In this document: in pieces, positions 1 through 10,133 of the stretch
Numbering within the stretch: position 1 is the stretch's first letter
Layout of the letters: every line of letters starts with the position of its first letter
Source of the DNA: an uncultured Collinsella sp.
GTDB lineage: Bacteria; Actinomycetota; Coriobacteriia; Coriobacteriales; Coriobacteriaceae
DNA: 31,815 nucleotides
Direction: 5' to 3'
Assembly: GCA_902494625.1 (NCBI GenBank)
Contig: CABUUB010000017.1
Coordinates: 1 to 31,815 of the forward strand
The notes under the pieces: generated by a model
Database searches by the model: none
The model's input: the letters and a program-made list of their open reading frames with translations, nothing else
What the model was told of the DNA's origin: nothing
Program-made: the position numbers and the translations under genes

Positions 1-38
1 CACGCCGAGGTCGCCGCGGACGGGTTGATATAGGGAGA

Positions 39-70
39 GGGCCTGACCCCATATCGTTGGGGCCAGGCCC
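39..70. repeat. GC-rich hairpin with ATGGGGTCAGG motif
   Basis: Twelve-base arms (39-50 and 59-70) pair with a single mismatch around an 8-nt loop. On the minus strand the distal arm contains ATGGGGTCAGG, which recurs inside a second hairpin near 17300. The plus strand shows GATTTTGCC after it, a weak T-run, so it could terminate a rightward transcript. I see no gene in bases 1-348, only this hairpin, degraded GTCCCC-type palindromes around 105-150, and the structured element that follows. Confidence 0.5.
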
Positions 71-153
71 GATTTTGCCTCTTGACAATGTCCTGCTCAT
101 ATTAAAAGGAACGTCCCCATGTGCCAAGTGCATCAAGAGTGTCCCCTTTGACC

Positions 154-348
154 AGTCGTTTAAGAACGTCCCCAATGACTAACGTCGCAGGTTGAGGACG
201 GGCAGCGAGCGGGTCGCATTTGAGACAAGGTGACGTGAAACGAAAGGGCGCTGACCTTCCGGTCGCGCCCTTGAAGTTGAACGTCAGATTGTCCAAATGC
301 GGCCCGCGCAGCGTCGAGCCGTTACGGCGTTTGGTAAAACGCCGTAAC
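154..348 (-). repeat. Structured intergenic element, copy 1
   Basis: Reading the minus strand from the LCP stop codon, there is a 12-bp hairpin (321-348, loop TACC), the block CGACGCTGCGCG, a long two-part stem-loop (209-307), and finally a 27-nt motif ending the element (154-180). The outer stem is 14 bp (209-222 with 294-307). The inner stem is capped by GACC-GGAA-GGTC. The copy at 15779-16018 is nearly identical from the stem-loop outward, and 21817-21994 is a diverged copy with the same architecture. It may be a transcribed 3'-end RNA structure or a REP-like element. There is no clear T-run. Confidence 0.75.
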
Positions 349-1584
349 TTAGTAGTTGGCTTCGTAGCCGTTGCCGTCGCCGGTCGGCTCTTCGTAGTAG
401 TCCGAATCGCTCGAATCGCTTGAGTCATCGGGATCGTCAGAGCTGACCGATGAGGTTGCGGTACCGTTTGCGTAGTCGTCAGACGTGTTGTTGTTCAGGT
501 CGCCGATCGTAGAGCTGGAACCGTCGGAAAGACCCATGGTGTTGGGACCCTTGGGATCCTTGCCGGCATCGACGCGCTCCATCATTTCCTTGAGCTCGTC
601 CTCGTAGACAAAGACGTAGCTCACACCGTCGATCATGGTGCTGTCGTCGGCGTACGAGGGCAGGTTGGCCGAGTAGATACCGTCGACATCCATACCGCGC
701 ATGGCGTTGACCGTAGACACGATATCCTGAACGCTCATATCGGTTACGAGCATATCGGACAGCGAATTAACCAGGCCAAAGATCTTCGTGGCATCGAAGT
801 TATTGAGAATCTGGTTGGCAAGGGCGCCAAGCACCTGACGCTGGTGGCGCATGCGCGTGTAATCGCCGTCGGCATAGATGTAGCGGCAGCGGGCATAGGT
901 AAGGGCGGTGGCGCCGTCCATATGCTGCTGACCAGCGGTAATCTTAATATCCAGGTGCTCGGGGTCGTCAACATCATCGGTTGCGTTAATGTCGATACCG
1001 CCAACCGAATCAATCAGCGCCTGCATACCGTCGAAGCTGACCTCGGCATAGTGGGAAATCTGAACACCGCACAGCTCGTTGACCGCCTCGACCATGGCCT
1101 CGGCGCCGCCAACGGTATGGCAGGCGTTGATCTTCATGGTCTCGCCCTTGTACTCGACCTTGGTGTCGCGCGGAACGGAAATGAGCGTCGCCTGTTTTTG
1201 CGTGGGGTCGATGCGTGCCAGGATAATCGAGTCGGCACGATACGTATCCTCGCCCGGACGGCCGTCGGTGCCAAGAAGCAGCACGTAGAACGGATCCTTT
1301 GCCTCATCGGTGTCAACCAGAACCCGACGCAGATTGTCGGTAATGACATTAGAATCGCCGAGCTTGCCCATAATGGTGGCAAACCACAGGCCGGCAGCGG
1401 TAGTGGCACTCAGCAGCACGCCAAGCACGACAATGAGCGCGACGTGACGAATCGTGTGGCTACGACGACGTTGACGAGCGCGCTCGGAATAGCGAGCCAC
1501 GTTATCGCGACTGTAGATCTTGGCCTGTGCACCAGTTGAGGGTCTTCGGGTGCTAGTATCCGCGAGGGGCTTTTTATTAAACAT
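349..1584 (-). CDS. LytR-CpsA-Psr (LCP) family cell-wall ligase
   Basis: Predicted 411-residue membrane protein of the LCP family, which transfers undecaprenyl-linked glycopolymers onto peptidoglycan at the outer membrane face. A basic cytoplasmic N-terminus precedes one membrane segment (about residues 46-70). The LCP domain follows, with GTDGRPGEDTYRADSI, SVPRDT, the HY..VSFDG..ALIDSVGGI block and the R-x-R / D-x-x-R-x-x-x-Q region of the pyrophosphate-binding site. The last 50 residues are a Ser/Asp-rich low-complexity tail ending in Glu, Tyr and Gly. ATG at 1584 has AGG six bases upstream; the in-frame TTG six bases earlier has no room for a ribosome site. It starts 12 bp after the murA stop, so the two are probably co-transcribed. 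The exact polymer attached cannot be told from sequence. Confidence 0.92.
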   Translation of the reverse strand: MFNKKPLADTSTRRPSTGAQAKIYSRDNVARYSERARQRRRSHTIRHVALIVVLGVLLSATTAAGLWFATIMGKLGDSNVITDNLRRVLVDTDEAKDPFYVLLLGTDGRPGEDTYRADSIILARIDPTQKQATLISVPRDTKVEYKGETMKINACHTVGGAEAMVEAVNELCGVQISHYAEVSFDGMQALIDSVGGIDINATDDVDDPEHLDIKITAGQQHMDGATALTYARCRYIYADGDYTRMRHQRQVLGALANQILNNFDATKIFGLVNSLSDMLVTDMSVQDIVSTVNAMRGMDVDGIYSANLPSYADDSTMIDGVSYVFVYEDELKEMMERVDAGKDPKGPNTMGLSDGSSSTIGDLNNNTSDDYANGTATSSVSSDDPDDSSDSSDSDYYEEPTGDGNGYEANY

Positions 1585-1596
1585 AGGCAACCTGTA

Positions 1597-2880
1597 TTAG
1601 TAGATGACGGGATCGGGGACGGTAGCATGCTCGACATGCGCGCCGAGCGCCTGCAGCTTTTCGACAAACTGCTCGTAGCCGCGCTTGATGTGATGGATGG
1701 CCGAAACCTCGGTCGTCCCGTCGGCGATCAAGCCCGCTACGACGAGGGCCGCTCCGCCACGCAGATCGGGCGAGGTAACCTGTGCACCCGAGAAGCCCTT
1801 GACGCCATGAATCATGGCATGATGACTCTCGATACGAATGTCGGCACCCATGCGCACCAGCTCAGAGGCAAACATAAAGCGATTCTCGAAGATGTTCTCG
1901 GTAATAACGGAACTGCCGTCGGCGAGAGCGGAGAGCACCATAATCTGCGCCTGCATGTCCGTCGGGAAGCCGGGGAACGGAAGCGTCTGGATGTCGACCG
2001 GCTTGATACGCTCGGCACGGTTCACATGGACGCCATCCTCGACGCGCTCGCAGTCGATACCCATGAGCTCCATCTTCTTGAGCACCATGCCCAAGTGAAT
2101 GGGGCAAAAGCCCGTGACATCGACACCGCGATCGTCGGCCATCAACGCACCGGCAACGATAAAGGTACCAGCCTCGATGCGGTCGCCCACTACGCGATGG
2201 GTAACAGGATGCAGCTCTTCCACGCCTTCGATAGTCACGACGGGCGTGCCCGCGCCGACAATCTTGGCGCCCATCTCGTTGAGCATGTTGGCGAGATCGA
2301 CGATCTCGGGCTCGCGGGCGGCATTGTCGATGACAGTGGTGCCCTGCGCGCGCACGGATGCCATGATGAGGTTCTCGGTCGCACCGACACTGGCAAACTC
2401 GAGCGTGACGGTGGTACCGCGAAGACCTTGGGGCGCATTAGCGTTGATGTAACCGTGGGCGGTATCGAACTCAACGCCCAGGGCCTCAAGACCAAGAATG
2501 TGCATATCGATCTTGCGAGCACCCAGGTTGCAGCCGCCCGGCATGGCGATCTTGGCGCGATGGAAGCGGCCCAGCAAGGGTCCCATGACGGCAGTGGAAG
2601 CACGCATCTTGGCAACGAGCTCGTAGGGGGCCTCCCAAGAATCGACCTGAGAGGTATCAATCTCGAGCGTGTGCTCGTCGAGAACATCGATCGTAGCGCC
2701 CATGCCCTTGAGCACCTTGCCCATCACGTGGACATCGGAAATATCGGGCACGTTCTGCAGCGTCGTCTTGCCCGGCGCCAGAAGCGTTGCCGCCATGAGT
2801 TTGAGTGCGGAGTTCTTGGCACCCGAGACGGGCACGGAGCCTCCGATGGCGTGGCCACCCTCAACGCGGATAATATCCAA
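1597..2880 (-). CDS. murA: UDP-N-acetylglucosamine 1-carboxyvinyltransferase
   Basis: First committed cytoplasmic step of peptidoglycan synthesis: enolpyruvyl transfer from PEP to UDP-GlcNAc. The 427-residue length is typical of MurA. The N-terminal GGxxxxGxxxxSGAKN motif is present, and the loop PGGCNLG carries Cys117, the residue fosfomycin alkylates, so the enzyme is predicted to be fosfomycin-sensitive. The start is a TTG at 2880 preceded by AAAGGG six bases away, giving the family-typical beginning MDIIRVEGG. It lies downstream of the atp terminator and just upstream of the LCP ligase gene, a sensible cell-envelope pair. I could not identify a convincing promoter in the 88 bp before it. 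Confidence 0.96.
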   Translation of the reverse strand: MDIIRVEGGHAIGGSVPVSGAKNSALKLMAATLLAPGKTTLQNVPDISDVHVMGKVLKGMGATIDVLDEHTLEIDTSQVDSWEAPYELVAKMRASTAVMGPLLGRFHRAKIAMPGGCNLGARKIDMHILGLEALGVEFDTAHGYINANAPQGLRGTTVTLEFASVGATENLIMASVRAQGTTVIDNAAREPEIVDLANMLNEMGAKIVGAGTPVVTIEGVEELHPVTHRVVGDRIEAGTFIVAGALMADDRGVDVTGFCPIHLGMVLKKMELMGIDCERVEDGVHVNRAERIKPVDIQTLPFPGFPTDMQAQIMVLSALADGSSVITENIFENRFMFASELVRMGADIRIESHHAMIHGVKGFSGAQVTSPDLRGGAALVVAGLIADGTTEVSAIHHIKRGYEQFVEKLQALGAHVEHATVPDPVIY

Positions 2881-2893
2881 GGTCTACCCTTTC

Positions 2894-2932
2894 AAAAAGC
2901 ATGCCCGGGGTGGCTGGGCCATCCCGGGCATG
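2894..2932 (-). terminator. Intrinsic terminator of the atp operon
   Basis: On the minus strand a perfect 10-bp stem CATGCCCGGG/CCCGGGCATG, extended by four further pairs including one G-U, closes a 5-nt loop and is followed by CTTTTTG. It lies 36 bp after the atpC stop and just before the murA ribosome site, so it ends the ATP synthase transcript. Confidence 0.85.
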
Positions 2933-2968
2933 ATGTGTTCGCAAATGGTCGAACGCTAAATCGTTTGA

Positions 2969-3361
2969 CTATTGGGCAAGCTTGAGCTTACACCATGCGA
3001 TTTCATTATAGAGGTAGGCGCGGCGTGCATCATCCTCCGACAAATTACCCAGCTTCTCTTCAAAACCTTGAATATCAGCTTTAAGCTTGTCGGCATCGAC
3101 GGTCGCCAAATCGCAAGCGCGCTCGGCGAGAACGGTCACGACATCGTCCGCAACCTGGGCATAGCCGCCGGCCACGGCAAACGTGTGGTCGACAGTGCCC
3201 ATGGCCTTATCGGAAACGCGAACGTAACCGCGGTCGATCGTGCAGATCTCGCTGGAGTGAGCAGGCAGAACGCCAAACTCGCCATCCGTGGACGGAATCG
3301 ACACAAACGCAGCGTCGCCCTCATAGGCGCAGCTCACGGGGCACACGATGCGGATACGCAT
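2969..3361 (-). CDS. atpC: F1Fo ATP synthase subunit epsilon
   Basis: A 130-residue epsilon subunit: the N-terminal beta-sandwich (residues 1-85, with the typical GEFGVLPAHS turn) is followed by a two-helix C-terminal domain ending EIAWCKLKLAQ. In the complex it connects the gamma stalk to the c-ring and can inhibit ATP hydrolysis. ATG at 3361 begins 3 bp after the atpD stop, indicating tight translational linkage. It is the last gene of the atp operon and is followed by a strong terminator. Confidence 0.95.
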   Translation of the reverse strand: MRIRIVCPVSCAYEGDAAFVSIPSTDGEFGVLPAHSSEICTIDRGYVRVSDKAMGTVDHTFAVAGGYAQVADDVVTVLAERACDLATVDADKLKADIQGFEEKLGNLSEDDARRAYLYNEIAWCKLKLAQ

Positions 3362-3364
3362 AAC

Positions 3365-4818
<1,454 letters not shown>

Positions 4819-4819
<1 letters not shown>

Positions 4820-5727
4820 TACTGTTCCTCCAATGCTGAGGCTCCGCCGACGATCTCGTTAATCTCGGTCGTGATCGAAGCCTGGCGCACGCGACTATAC
4901 GTGCGGGTAAGGGTCGAGATGATCGCGGTGGCGTTTTCCGTCGCGGAGTGCATGGCCTTGCGGCGTGCACCCTGCTCGGCAGCCGCCGAATCGATCAGGG
5001 CCTGGTAGATGACCGTCAGGATATAAGACGGCACAAGCTTGCCGAGAACATGCTCGGGAGAGGGCACGAACTCGAACGTGGACGAGATGCGCTTAGGGGC
5101 GTCGGTCTCGTTCTTACGCGGACCGTGGGCCATAGCGATCATCTCGGGGTCGAGCGGCAACAGATGCTCGACGCGAAGCTCCTGATCCACGCGGTTCTTG
5201 GCGTGGTGGTAGACAAGCTCGACACGGTCAAGCTCACCGGCACGATACGCATCGCAGATATGAGAGGAGATCATGCGGGCCTGATTGAAATCGGGCTCAG
5301 AGGAGTTGCCCTCAAAGTGCATGACGACGTTTGCGCGGTCACGGAAATACGTGGCCGGTTTGCGCCCACACGCGATGATCTCGCGCTCGATGCCGTCGTT
5401 CGCCCAAGAAGCGGCGAGCTTTTCGGCCGTGCGCTCCACCGTCGTATTGAAACCGCCGGCAAGGCCGCGGTCCGAGGCAATAACGACAATCAGGCCATGC
5501 TTGACGCTCTCATGCTTCTGCAGCATGGGATCGGTGCCCGAACAGGAGGCGTCGCCGGCGACCGTCAACATGACGTCGGTCAGCGCCTCCTTATAGGGCT
5601 CGGCCTGCTTGGAGCGATCGAGGGCACGACGGATCTTGGCCGTGGAGACCATCTCCATCGTGCGCGTGATCTGCTTGGTCGTGGTAACCGAGGAGATTCG
5701 CTTCTTAATGTCGCGAAGGTTGGCCAT
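4819..5727 (-). CDS. atpG: F1Fo ATP synthase subunit gamma
   Basis: Central rotor stalk, 302 residues. The N-terminal helix MANLRDIKKRISSV with KQITRTMEMVSTAKIRRA and the C-terminal helix (ASITTEINEIVGGASAL) are the two conserved coiled-coil strands that thread the F1 hexamer. The stop overlaps the atpD start (TAATG), and the atpA stop lies 5 bp upstream of its ATG. Confidence 0.97.
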
Positions 5728-5732
5728 GGGGC

Positions 5733-7331
5733 TTAGTTCTCCTCTGATCCAGAAACATCCGAATGGTGCTTGGCCATGAACTGCTGCTTGAAGTCGCCGA
5801 TGACGCGCAAGAGCTCAGCCTTGGTGTCATCATCGATCTTCTTGGCGCGAACCTTGTCGAGCAGCGAGCCAAAGCCATTGTCCATGTACTCGATGAGCTC
5901 GGCACGGAAGGGCAGCACGTCGGCGATCTCCAGGTCATCCAGGAAGCCCTCGTTGCCAGCGAACAGCGTAACGATCTGCTCGCCAACCTCAAACGGCTTG
6001 TAACGCGGCTGCTTCAGGAGCTCGGTCATGCGGGCACCATGGGTCAGCTGCTTCTGAGTAGCCTCGTCGAGGTCGGAGCCGAACTGCGTAAAGCCGGCGA
6101 GCTCCTGGTACGAAGCGAGGTCCAGACGGAGGTTGCCGGCGACCTGCTTCATGGCCTTGGTCTGCGCATCGCCACCGACGCGGGACACGGAAATGCCCAC
6201 GTCGACTGCCGGGCGCTGGCCCTGGAAGAAGAGCTCGGACTGCAGGTAGATCTGACCATCGGTAATGGAAATGACGTTGGTCGGAATGTAGGCCGAGACA
6301 TCGCCGTCCTGGGTCTCGATGATCGGCAGTGCCGTCATGGAGCCGTAGCCGTTCTTCTTGGACATCTTGACGGCACGCTCGAGCAGACGAGAGTGCAGAT
6401 AGAAGATGTCGCCAGGATAGGCCTCGCGTCCAGGCGGACGATGCAGCGTCAGCGACATCTGACGGTAGGCCACAGCCTGCTTGGACAGGTCGTCGTAGAT
6501 GACGAGCACGTGACCGCCGGGGTTGGTCTCGCTGGCGGGCTTACCGTCCTCGCCGTTGTACATAAAGAACTCGCCGATAGCGGCACCGGCCATAGGCGCG
6601 ATGTACTGCATAGGGGCGGAATCGGCAGCGGTGGCCGAAACGATGATGGTGTAGTCGAGCGCACCGTGCTGAGCGAGGGTCTCGCGGATGTTGGCAACCG
6701 TGGAGGCCTTCTGGCCGATGGCGACATAGATGCAGACCATGCCCTTGCCGCGCTGATTGAGGATAGCGTCGATGGCGATGGCGGTCTTACCGGTCTTACG
6801 GTCGCCGATGATGAGCTCACGCTGACCGCGGCCGATAGGCACCATGGAGTCGATAGCGAGCAGACCGGTCTGAACCGGCTCGCACACCGGGGTACGGTCG
6901 ATGACGCCGGGGGCCTTGAACTCGATGGGGCGACGGTGCGTGGCGACGATGTCGCCCAGGCCGTCGATGGGCTGGCCGAGCGGATTGACGACGCGGCCGA
7001 GCATGGCGCGGCTCACGGGGATATCCATAATGCGGCCAGTGGTGCGGCACTCGTCGCCTTCCTTGATGGAGTCGACGGCACCAAACAGAACGGCGCCGAC
7101 CTCGTCACGGTCAAGGTTCTGGGCAAGGCCGAAGACGGTCTCACCGGTATCGGAGCTCTTGAACTCCAGAAGCTCGCCTGCCATGGCGCTCTTGAGGCCG
7201 GAAACGCGCGCGATGCCGTCGCCTACCTCGTCGACCGTTGAAACCTCATGCGTATCGACCGTCGCGGAGAGGCTCGTGAGCTGCTCCTGCAGTTTCTTGG
7301 CGATATCCTGGGCATTGAGGGTTTCGGACAT
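5733..7331 (-). CDS. atpA: F1Fo ATP synthase subunit alpha
   Basis: Non-catalytic nucleotide-binding subunit of F1, 532 residues. The P-loop GDRKTGKT is at residues 176-183, and the alpha signature PAVDVGISVSRVGG is present. The N-terminal region holds the domain that contacts the delta subunit. The start ATG at 7331 overlaps the atpH stop by one base (TAATG). The C-terminal tail after the family core is short and acidic (ending GSEEN). Confidence 0.98.
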   Translation of the reverse strand: MSETLNAQDIAKKLQEQLTSLSATVDTHEVSTVDEVGDGIARVSGLKSAMAGELLEFKSSDTGETVFGLAQNLDRDEVGAVLFGAVDSIKEGDECRTTGRIMDIPVSRAMLGRVVNPLGQPIDGLGDIVATHRRPIEFKAPGVIDRTPVCEPVQTGLLAIDSMVPIGRGQRELIIGDRKTGKTAIAIDAILNQRGKGMVCIYVAIGQKASTVANIRETLAQHGALDYTIIVSATAADSAPMQYIAPMAGAAIGEFFMYNGEDGKPASETNPGGHVLVIYDDLSKQAVAYRQMSLTLHRPPGREAYPGDIFYLHSRLLERAVKMSKKNGYGSMTALPIIETQDGDVSAYIPTNVISITDGQIYLQSELFFQGQRPAVDVGISVSRVGGDAQTKAMKQVAGNLRLDLASYQELAGFTQFGSDLDEATQKQLTHGARMTELLKQPRYKPFEVGEQIVTLFAGNEGFLDDLEIADVLPFRAELIEYMDNGFGSLLDKVRAKKIDDDTKAELLRVIGDFKQQFMAKHHSDVSGSEEN

Positions 7332-7807
7332 TAGGCTTCACCTCCGTACGAATTAGCAGAGTTTGCGAGGGTCTCCTGTGCGATGCGCAGCTGCGTCTTG
7401 ACGGAAATGTCACGACGCTCGCCGCGGGCCTCGAGCACCAGGCCGCCCACGATAGACGGGTCGACCTGCTCGATAAGGAATACCTTGCGGCCGAAGTCCT
7501 GCTCGCATTTCTTAGTGATGGTTTGACGCAGCTCGTCGTCGAGCGGGATCGCCGTGGTGACGGTCACGCCCACTACATCCTCGTCTTCCTCGGCAACATA
7601 CTTAAAGGCAGCTGCCACCTTGGGAAGAAGGTCGAGCTGGTCGCGCTTGGACATGGTGTCGAGCACGGCGATGATCTCGGGGCTGGCAGAAGCCAGGCGC
7701 TCGATCATCTCGAGGTCCTCAAACACATGGTTCTCGGCCTTAGCGGCTTCCAGAAGGGAGCGCGCGTAGGTCTCGAGCACCTTGTCCTGATAGCGGCTAG
7801 TCGGCAT
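7331..7807 (-). CDS. atpH: F1Fo ATP synthase subunit delta
   Basis: Peripheral-stalk subunit of 158 residues joining F1 to the b subunits. The N-terminal helical domain begins YARSLLEAAK. The C-terminal part has the family's conserved signature around VDPSIVGGLVLEARGERRDIS. It is somewhat shorter than the usual 175-180 residues. The ATG at 7807 lies inside the end of atpF (11-bp overlap), so translation is probably coupled. Confidence 0.93.
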   Translation of the reverse strand: MPTSRYQDKVLETYARSLLEAAKAENHVFEDLEMIERLASASPEIIAVLDTMSKRDQLDLLPKVAAAFKYVAEEDEDVVGVTVTTAIPLDDELRQTITKKCEQDFGRKVFLIEQVDPSIVGGLVLEARGERRDISVKTQLRIAQETLANSANSYGGEA

Positions 7808-8399
7808 TCAGGCTACCTGCTTCCTGGATGTAGCGCTCGATGAGCTTCTTCTGCTCGGCCTCGTCCTCGAGTGCCTCGCCCACGATCTTGGTGGCGACGG
7901 CAACGGACAGGTCGGCGATGGAACTCGCGGCACCGGCGTAGATGGACTTGCGCTCGTCCTCGACGGTCGTATGGGCCTTGGCGATGATCTCCTCGGCCTC
8001 CTTGTGAGCAGCCTCGATGATACGGGCGCGCTCGGACTCGGCGTCCTTACGGGCCTCGAGAACAATGTCGGCAGCCTGACGACGGGCGTCGGTGACGATC
8101 GAGTCGGACTCAGCGCGCTTGGCGATAGCCTCCTGCTTGGTCTTCTCGGCCTCGTCGAGGCTCTCCTCGATCTTCTTGCCGCGCTCCTCCATGGTTTTCA
8201 TGATGCCCGGCAGGGCGACCTTGGCCAGCACGATCCAGATAATCAGGAAGGCGATAAGCGCCGGGATGAACTCCGCCATCTTAGGGATGAGGATGTCCGC
8301 ACCGGCAGCGCCGTCCTCAGCGAACGCGGAAACCGGCATGAGCAGCGCGGCCGCGGACGCGGAGAGTGCGATCGCGCTCTTCTGGGATGAAAGATTCAT
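7797..8399 (-). CDS. atpF: F1Fo ATP synthase subunit b, with signal-peptide-like N-terminus
   Basis: A 200-residue b subunit. The classical part starts at about residue 40 with the membrane anchor (FIPALIAFLIIWIVLAKVAL) and continues as a long charged coiled coil (MKTMEERGKKIEESLDEAEK onward) that forms the peripheral stalk. Before the anchor there is an additional stretch resembling a cleavable export signal: basic residue, Ala/Leu core and a Ser-Ala-Phe-Ala-Glu cleavage-like site near residue 27. ATG 8399 is the start used; an internal start would remove this stretch. Fifteen bp separate it from atpE. Confidence 0.93.
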   Translation of the reverse strand: MNLSSQKSAIALSASAAALLMPVSAFAEDGAAGADILIPKMAEFIPALIAFLIIWIVLAKVALPGIMKTMEERGKKIEESLDEAEKTKQEAIAKRAESDSIVTDARRQAADIVLEARKDAESERARIIEAAHKEAEEIIAKAHTTVEDERKSIYAGAASSIADLSVAVATKIVGEALEDEAEQKKLIERYIQEAGSLNAD

Positions 8400-8414
8400 A
8401 CTTGACGCTCCGTG

Positions 8415-8609
8415 CTATTTAACGATCAGCGCGACAACGAAGCCGATCAGAGCCAGAGCCTCGCCGAAGGCGGAGCCCATGATGAAGACGGTGAACACGC
8501 GGCCCTGGACCTCAGGCTGACGGGCCATAGCACCCGTAGCACCCAGAGCAGACAGGCCGATAGCAAGACCAGCGCCGATAACACCGAGACCGTAACCGAT
8601 AACTCCCAC
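8415..8609 (-). CDS. atpE: F1Fo ATP synthase subunit c
   Basis: Proteolipid of the rotor ring, 64 residues with two membrane helices. Helix 1 has the Gly/Ala pattern GAGLAIGLSALGATGAMA, the polar loop is RQPE, and helix 2 carries the ion-binding carboxylate Glu50 in GSAFGEALALIGF. Helix 1 lacks the Gln of Na+-binding c subunits and Glu50 is followed by Ala instead of Ser, so proton coupling is inferred. The start is a GTG at 8609 set by a strong AAAGGAGG. The protein is at the short end of the family range. Confidence 0.95.
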   Translation of the reverse strand: MGVIGYGLGVIGAGLAIGLSALGATGAMARQPEVQGRVFTVFIMGSAFGEALALIGFVVALIVK

Positions 8610-8733
8610 GATTCCTCCTTTGTCGTGCGTGTCTTATTTCACGCAGGATAACCTTTTTATAACTGCCGGGCTCCATGGGTACGGGCACCGGCGGTTTAAC
8701 GAATTGCCTTACCTTTAAGGCGCGAACGGAAGA

Positions 8734-9537
8734 CTACTCCTCCTCCGCGACCTCCTCTGCCTCGGAGACATACACGGCGGTAAGGACCGTGAAGACGTAA
8801 GCCTGGATGGCGCCGACCACAAGCTCGATCGCATAGATCAGGATGAGGATGGCAAGCCAGGCCAGCGAAGGCAGGGCGCCGACGGCGTGGGCCGCGGAAA
8901 CCTGCTGAAGCAGCGGCTGCATGAACATGCTCGCCATGATGGCGAACGAGCCCATGACCACGTGTCCTGCGAACATGTTGCAGAACAGACGGACGGCGAG
9001 CGTGATGAGGCGCAGGAAGGTCGAGAAAAGCTCGACGACCCACACGAGCACGTTCATCGGGAAGCTCACGCCCTGCGGGGCGAGGCTCTTGATGTAGCCG
9101 ATCACGCCGTGGGCCTTGCATCCGTAGTAGATGAAGTACACGAAGGCGAAGATGGCGAGCGCGGCGGTGGAGCCGATTGCGCCGGTGCCGGGCTTCATTC
9201 CCGGGATCAGGCCGATCATGTTGTTGATCAGGATGAACAGGAAAAGCGAGCACAGGAACGGGAAGTGCTTCTTCCAGTTCTCACCCACGACGCCCTTGCC
9301 GATATCGTTCTCGACGTACTCGATGATGTACTCGAAACCGTTGACGAAGAAGCCCTTGGGAACCAGGGTCTGCTTCTTCTTGAACACGGCCAGGACGATC
9401 AGGAGCACGATCGTGGAGACGATCAGCCAAAACGAGTACTGCGTGATGCCGCAGCTCAGATCGCCCACGACAGGGGTGGAGCTGAACTCGCTGACCAGAT
9501 GATTAATCTCATCAGGCAGCTTTTCAAAAATTTCCAC
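8734..9537 (-). CDS. atpB: F1Fo ATP synthase subunit a
   Basis: Stator subunit providing the proton half-channels, 267 residues with five to six membrane helices. The essential arginine is in AVRLFCNMFAGH, corresponding to the family's LRLFGNxxAG; here the Gly before Asn is Cys. The C-terminal helix region (AIELVVGAIQAYVFTVL) has the conserved Gln. The start is GTG 9537, with AAAGG six bases upstream. It is followed by 124 bp before atpE, containing only a weak GC-rich stem. Confidence 0.96.
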   Translation of the reverse strand: MEIFEKLPDEINHLVSEFSSTPVVGDLSCGITQYSFWLIVSTIVLLIVLAVFKKKQTLVPKGFFVNGFEYIIEYVENDIGKGVVGENWKKHFPFLCSLFLFILINNMIGLIPGMKPGTGAIGSTAALAIFAFVYFIYYGCKAHGVIGYIKSLAPQGVSFPMNVLVWVVELFSTFLRLITLAVRLFCNMFAGHVVMGSFAIMASMFMQPLLQQVSAAHAVGALPSLAWLAILILIYAIELVVGAIQAYVFTVLTAVYVSEAEEVAEEE

Positions 9538-9540
9538 GAC

Positions 9541-9852
9541 TTACCTTTCGACCTCATGAGGATCTCGCAGCGCCTTGGCGACGCGAACCGTGCAGGCGGC
9601 CATAAAGGCCACGAAGCCGATCGCCTCGCCCAGGAGGAACATGCGAAATGCCTCTCCGAACAACACAAACACAACCAAGGTAAAGACGAGCAGGGCGATT
9701 GCCGAGACCGCCAGACTCACCATACCCTTGAGCATGTCCGCATTCTGTTTATCGTCAAGAACCGGCTTGAGCGTAAAGACAAAGGGAAGGAAGGCAATTG
9801 CGCCCGCGATGGCGCCTGCAACGATAGCGAGCAGATCGGCTATCTGAAACAC
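9541..9852 (-). CDS. AtpI-like small membrane protein at head of atp operon
   Basis: A predicted 103-residue protein with three to four hydrophobic helices (LLAIVAGAIAGAIAFLPFVF; MVSLAVSAIALLVFTLVVFVLFG; LGEAIGFVAFMAACTV). It occupies the atpI position and resembles the ATP synthase I family in size and topology, but I see no diagnostic motif. The family helps c-ring or Mg2+ handling. GTG 9852 is chosen because GAGG lies seven bases upstream. The longer frame to 9927 would start inside the promoter's spacer and lacks a ribosome site. It ends 3 bp before the atpB start. Confidence 0.75.
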   Translation of the reverse strand: MFQIADLLAIVAGAIAGAIAFLPFVFTLKPVLDDKQNADMLKGMVSLAVSAIALLVFTLVVFVLFGEAFRMFLLGEAIGFVAFMAACTVRVAKALRDPHEVER

Positions 9853-9913
9853 TGGCGTCCTCACTTTCCTTTTTAACGCTTCACAGAACAGTTCCCGCCA
9901 AACATTGGTGACT

Positions 9914-9941
9914 ATTGTACGAGCCAATCGCTAAAGTACAA
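9914..9941 (-). promoter_or_regulatory. Predicted sigma-70-type promoter of the atp operon
   Basis: Minus strand TTGTAC (9936-9941), 16-bp spacer, TACAAT (9914-9919). The predicted start near 9907 leaves a leader of about 55 nt before the first atp gene. No comparable site lies nearer the gene. Confidence 0.7.
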
Positions 9942-10056
9942 CCGAAAAAGCATCGGTTAATACGCACCTGTTCGTTTTCTTAAGACCTTCTTTATGCCGC
10001 AGGTACGGTAATACGTTTTTCTCGAACCCTGCAGGGCAAAACGTCCGTTAACAGGA

Positions 10057-10091
10057 GTGCGCGCGGTCGCCTTTTGTTCGTCCGCGCGCAC
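10057..10091. other. Strong GC stem-loop between upp and atp operon
   Basis: Perfect 10-bp arms GTGCGCGCGG/CCGCGCGCAC separated by 15 nt, 43 bp after the upp stop. No T-run follows on either strand, so it is not a textbook intrinsic terminator, but it could stop or protect the upp transcript. A perfect CCCTGCAGGG palindrome (10027-10036) lies just beyond. Confidence 0.5.
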
Positions 10092-10133
10092 CGTTTCTTC
10101 GTATTTGCAGCCGCGGCCGTCTTAGCCCAGCGA

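Noticed and set aside
83..105. TTGACA as a possible promoter -35 element
   Set aside because: The best -10-like sequence (TATTAA at 100-105) is only 11 bp away, and no rightward gene follows.
8415..8609. Sodium-coupled ATP synthase
   Set aside because: The c subunit lacks the helix-1 Gln and the Ser after the carboxylate that characterise Na+-binding c rings.
9853..9927. N-terminal extension of the AtpI-like protein to the TTG at 9927
   Set aside because: That codon lies inside the spacer of the predicted atp promoter and has no ribosome site; GTG 9852 does.
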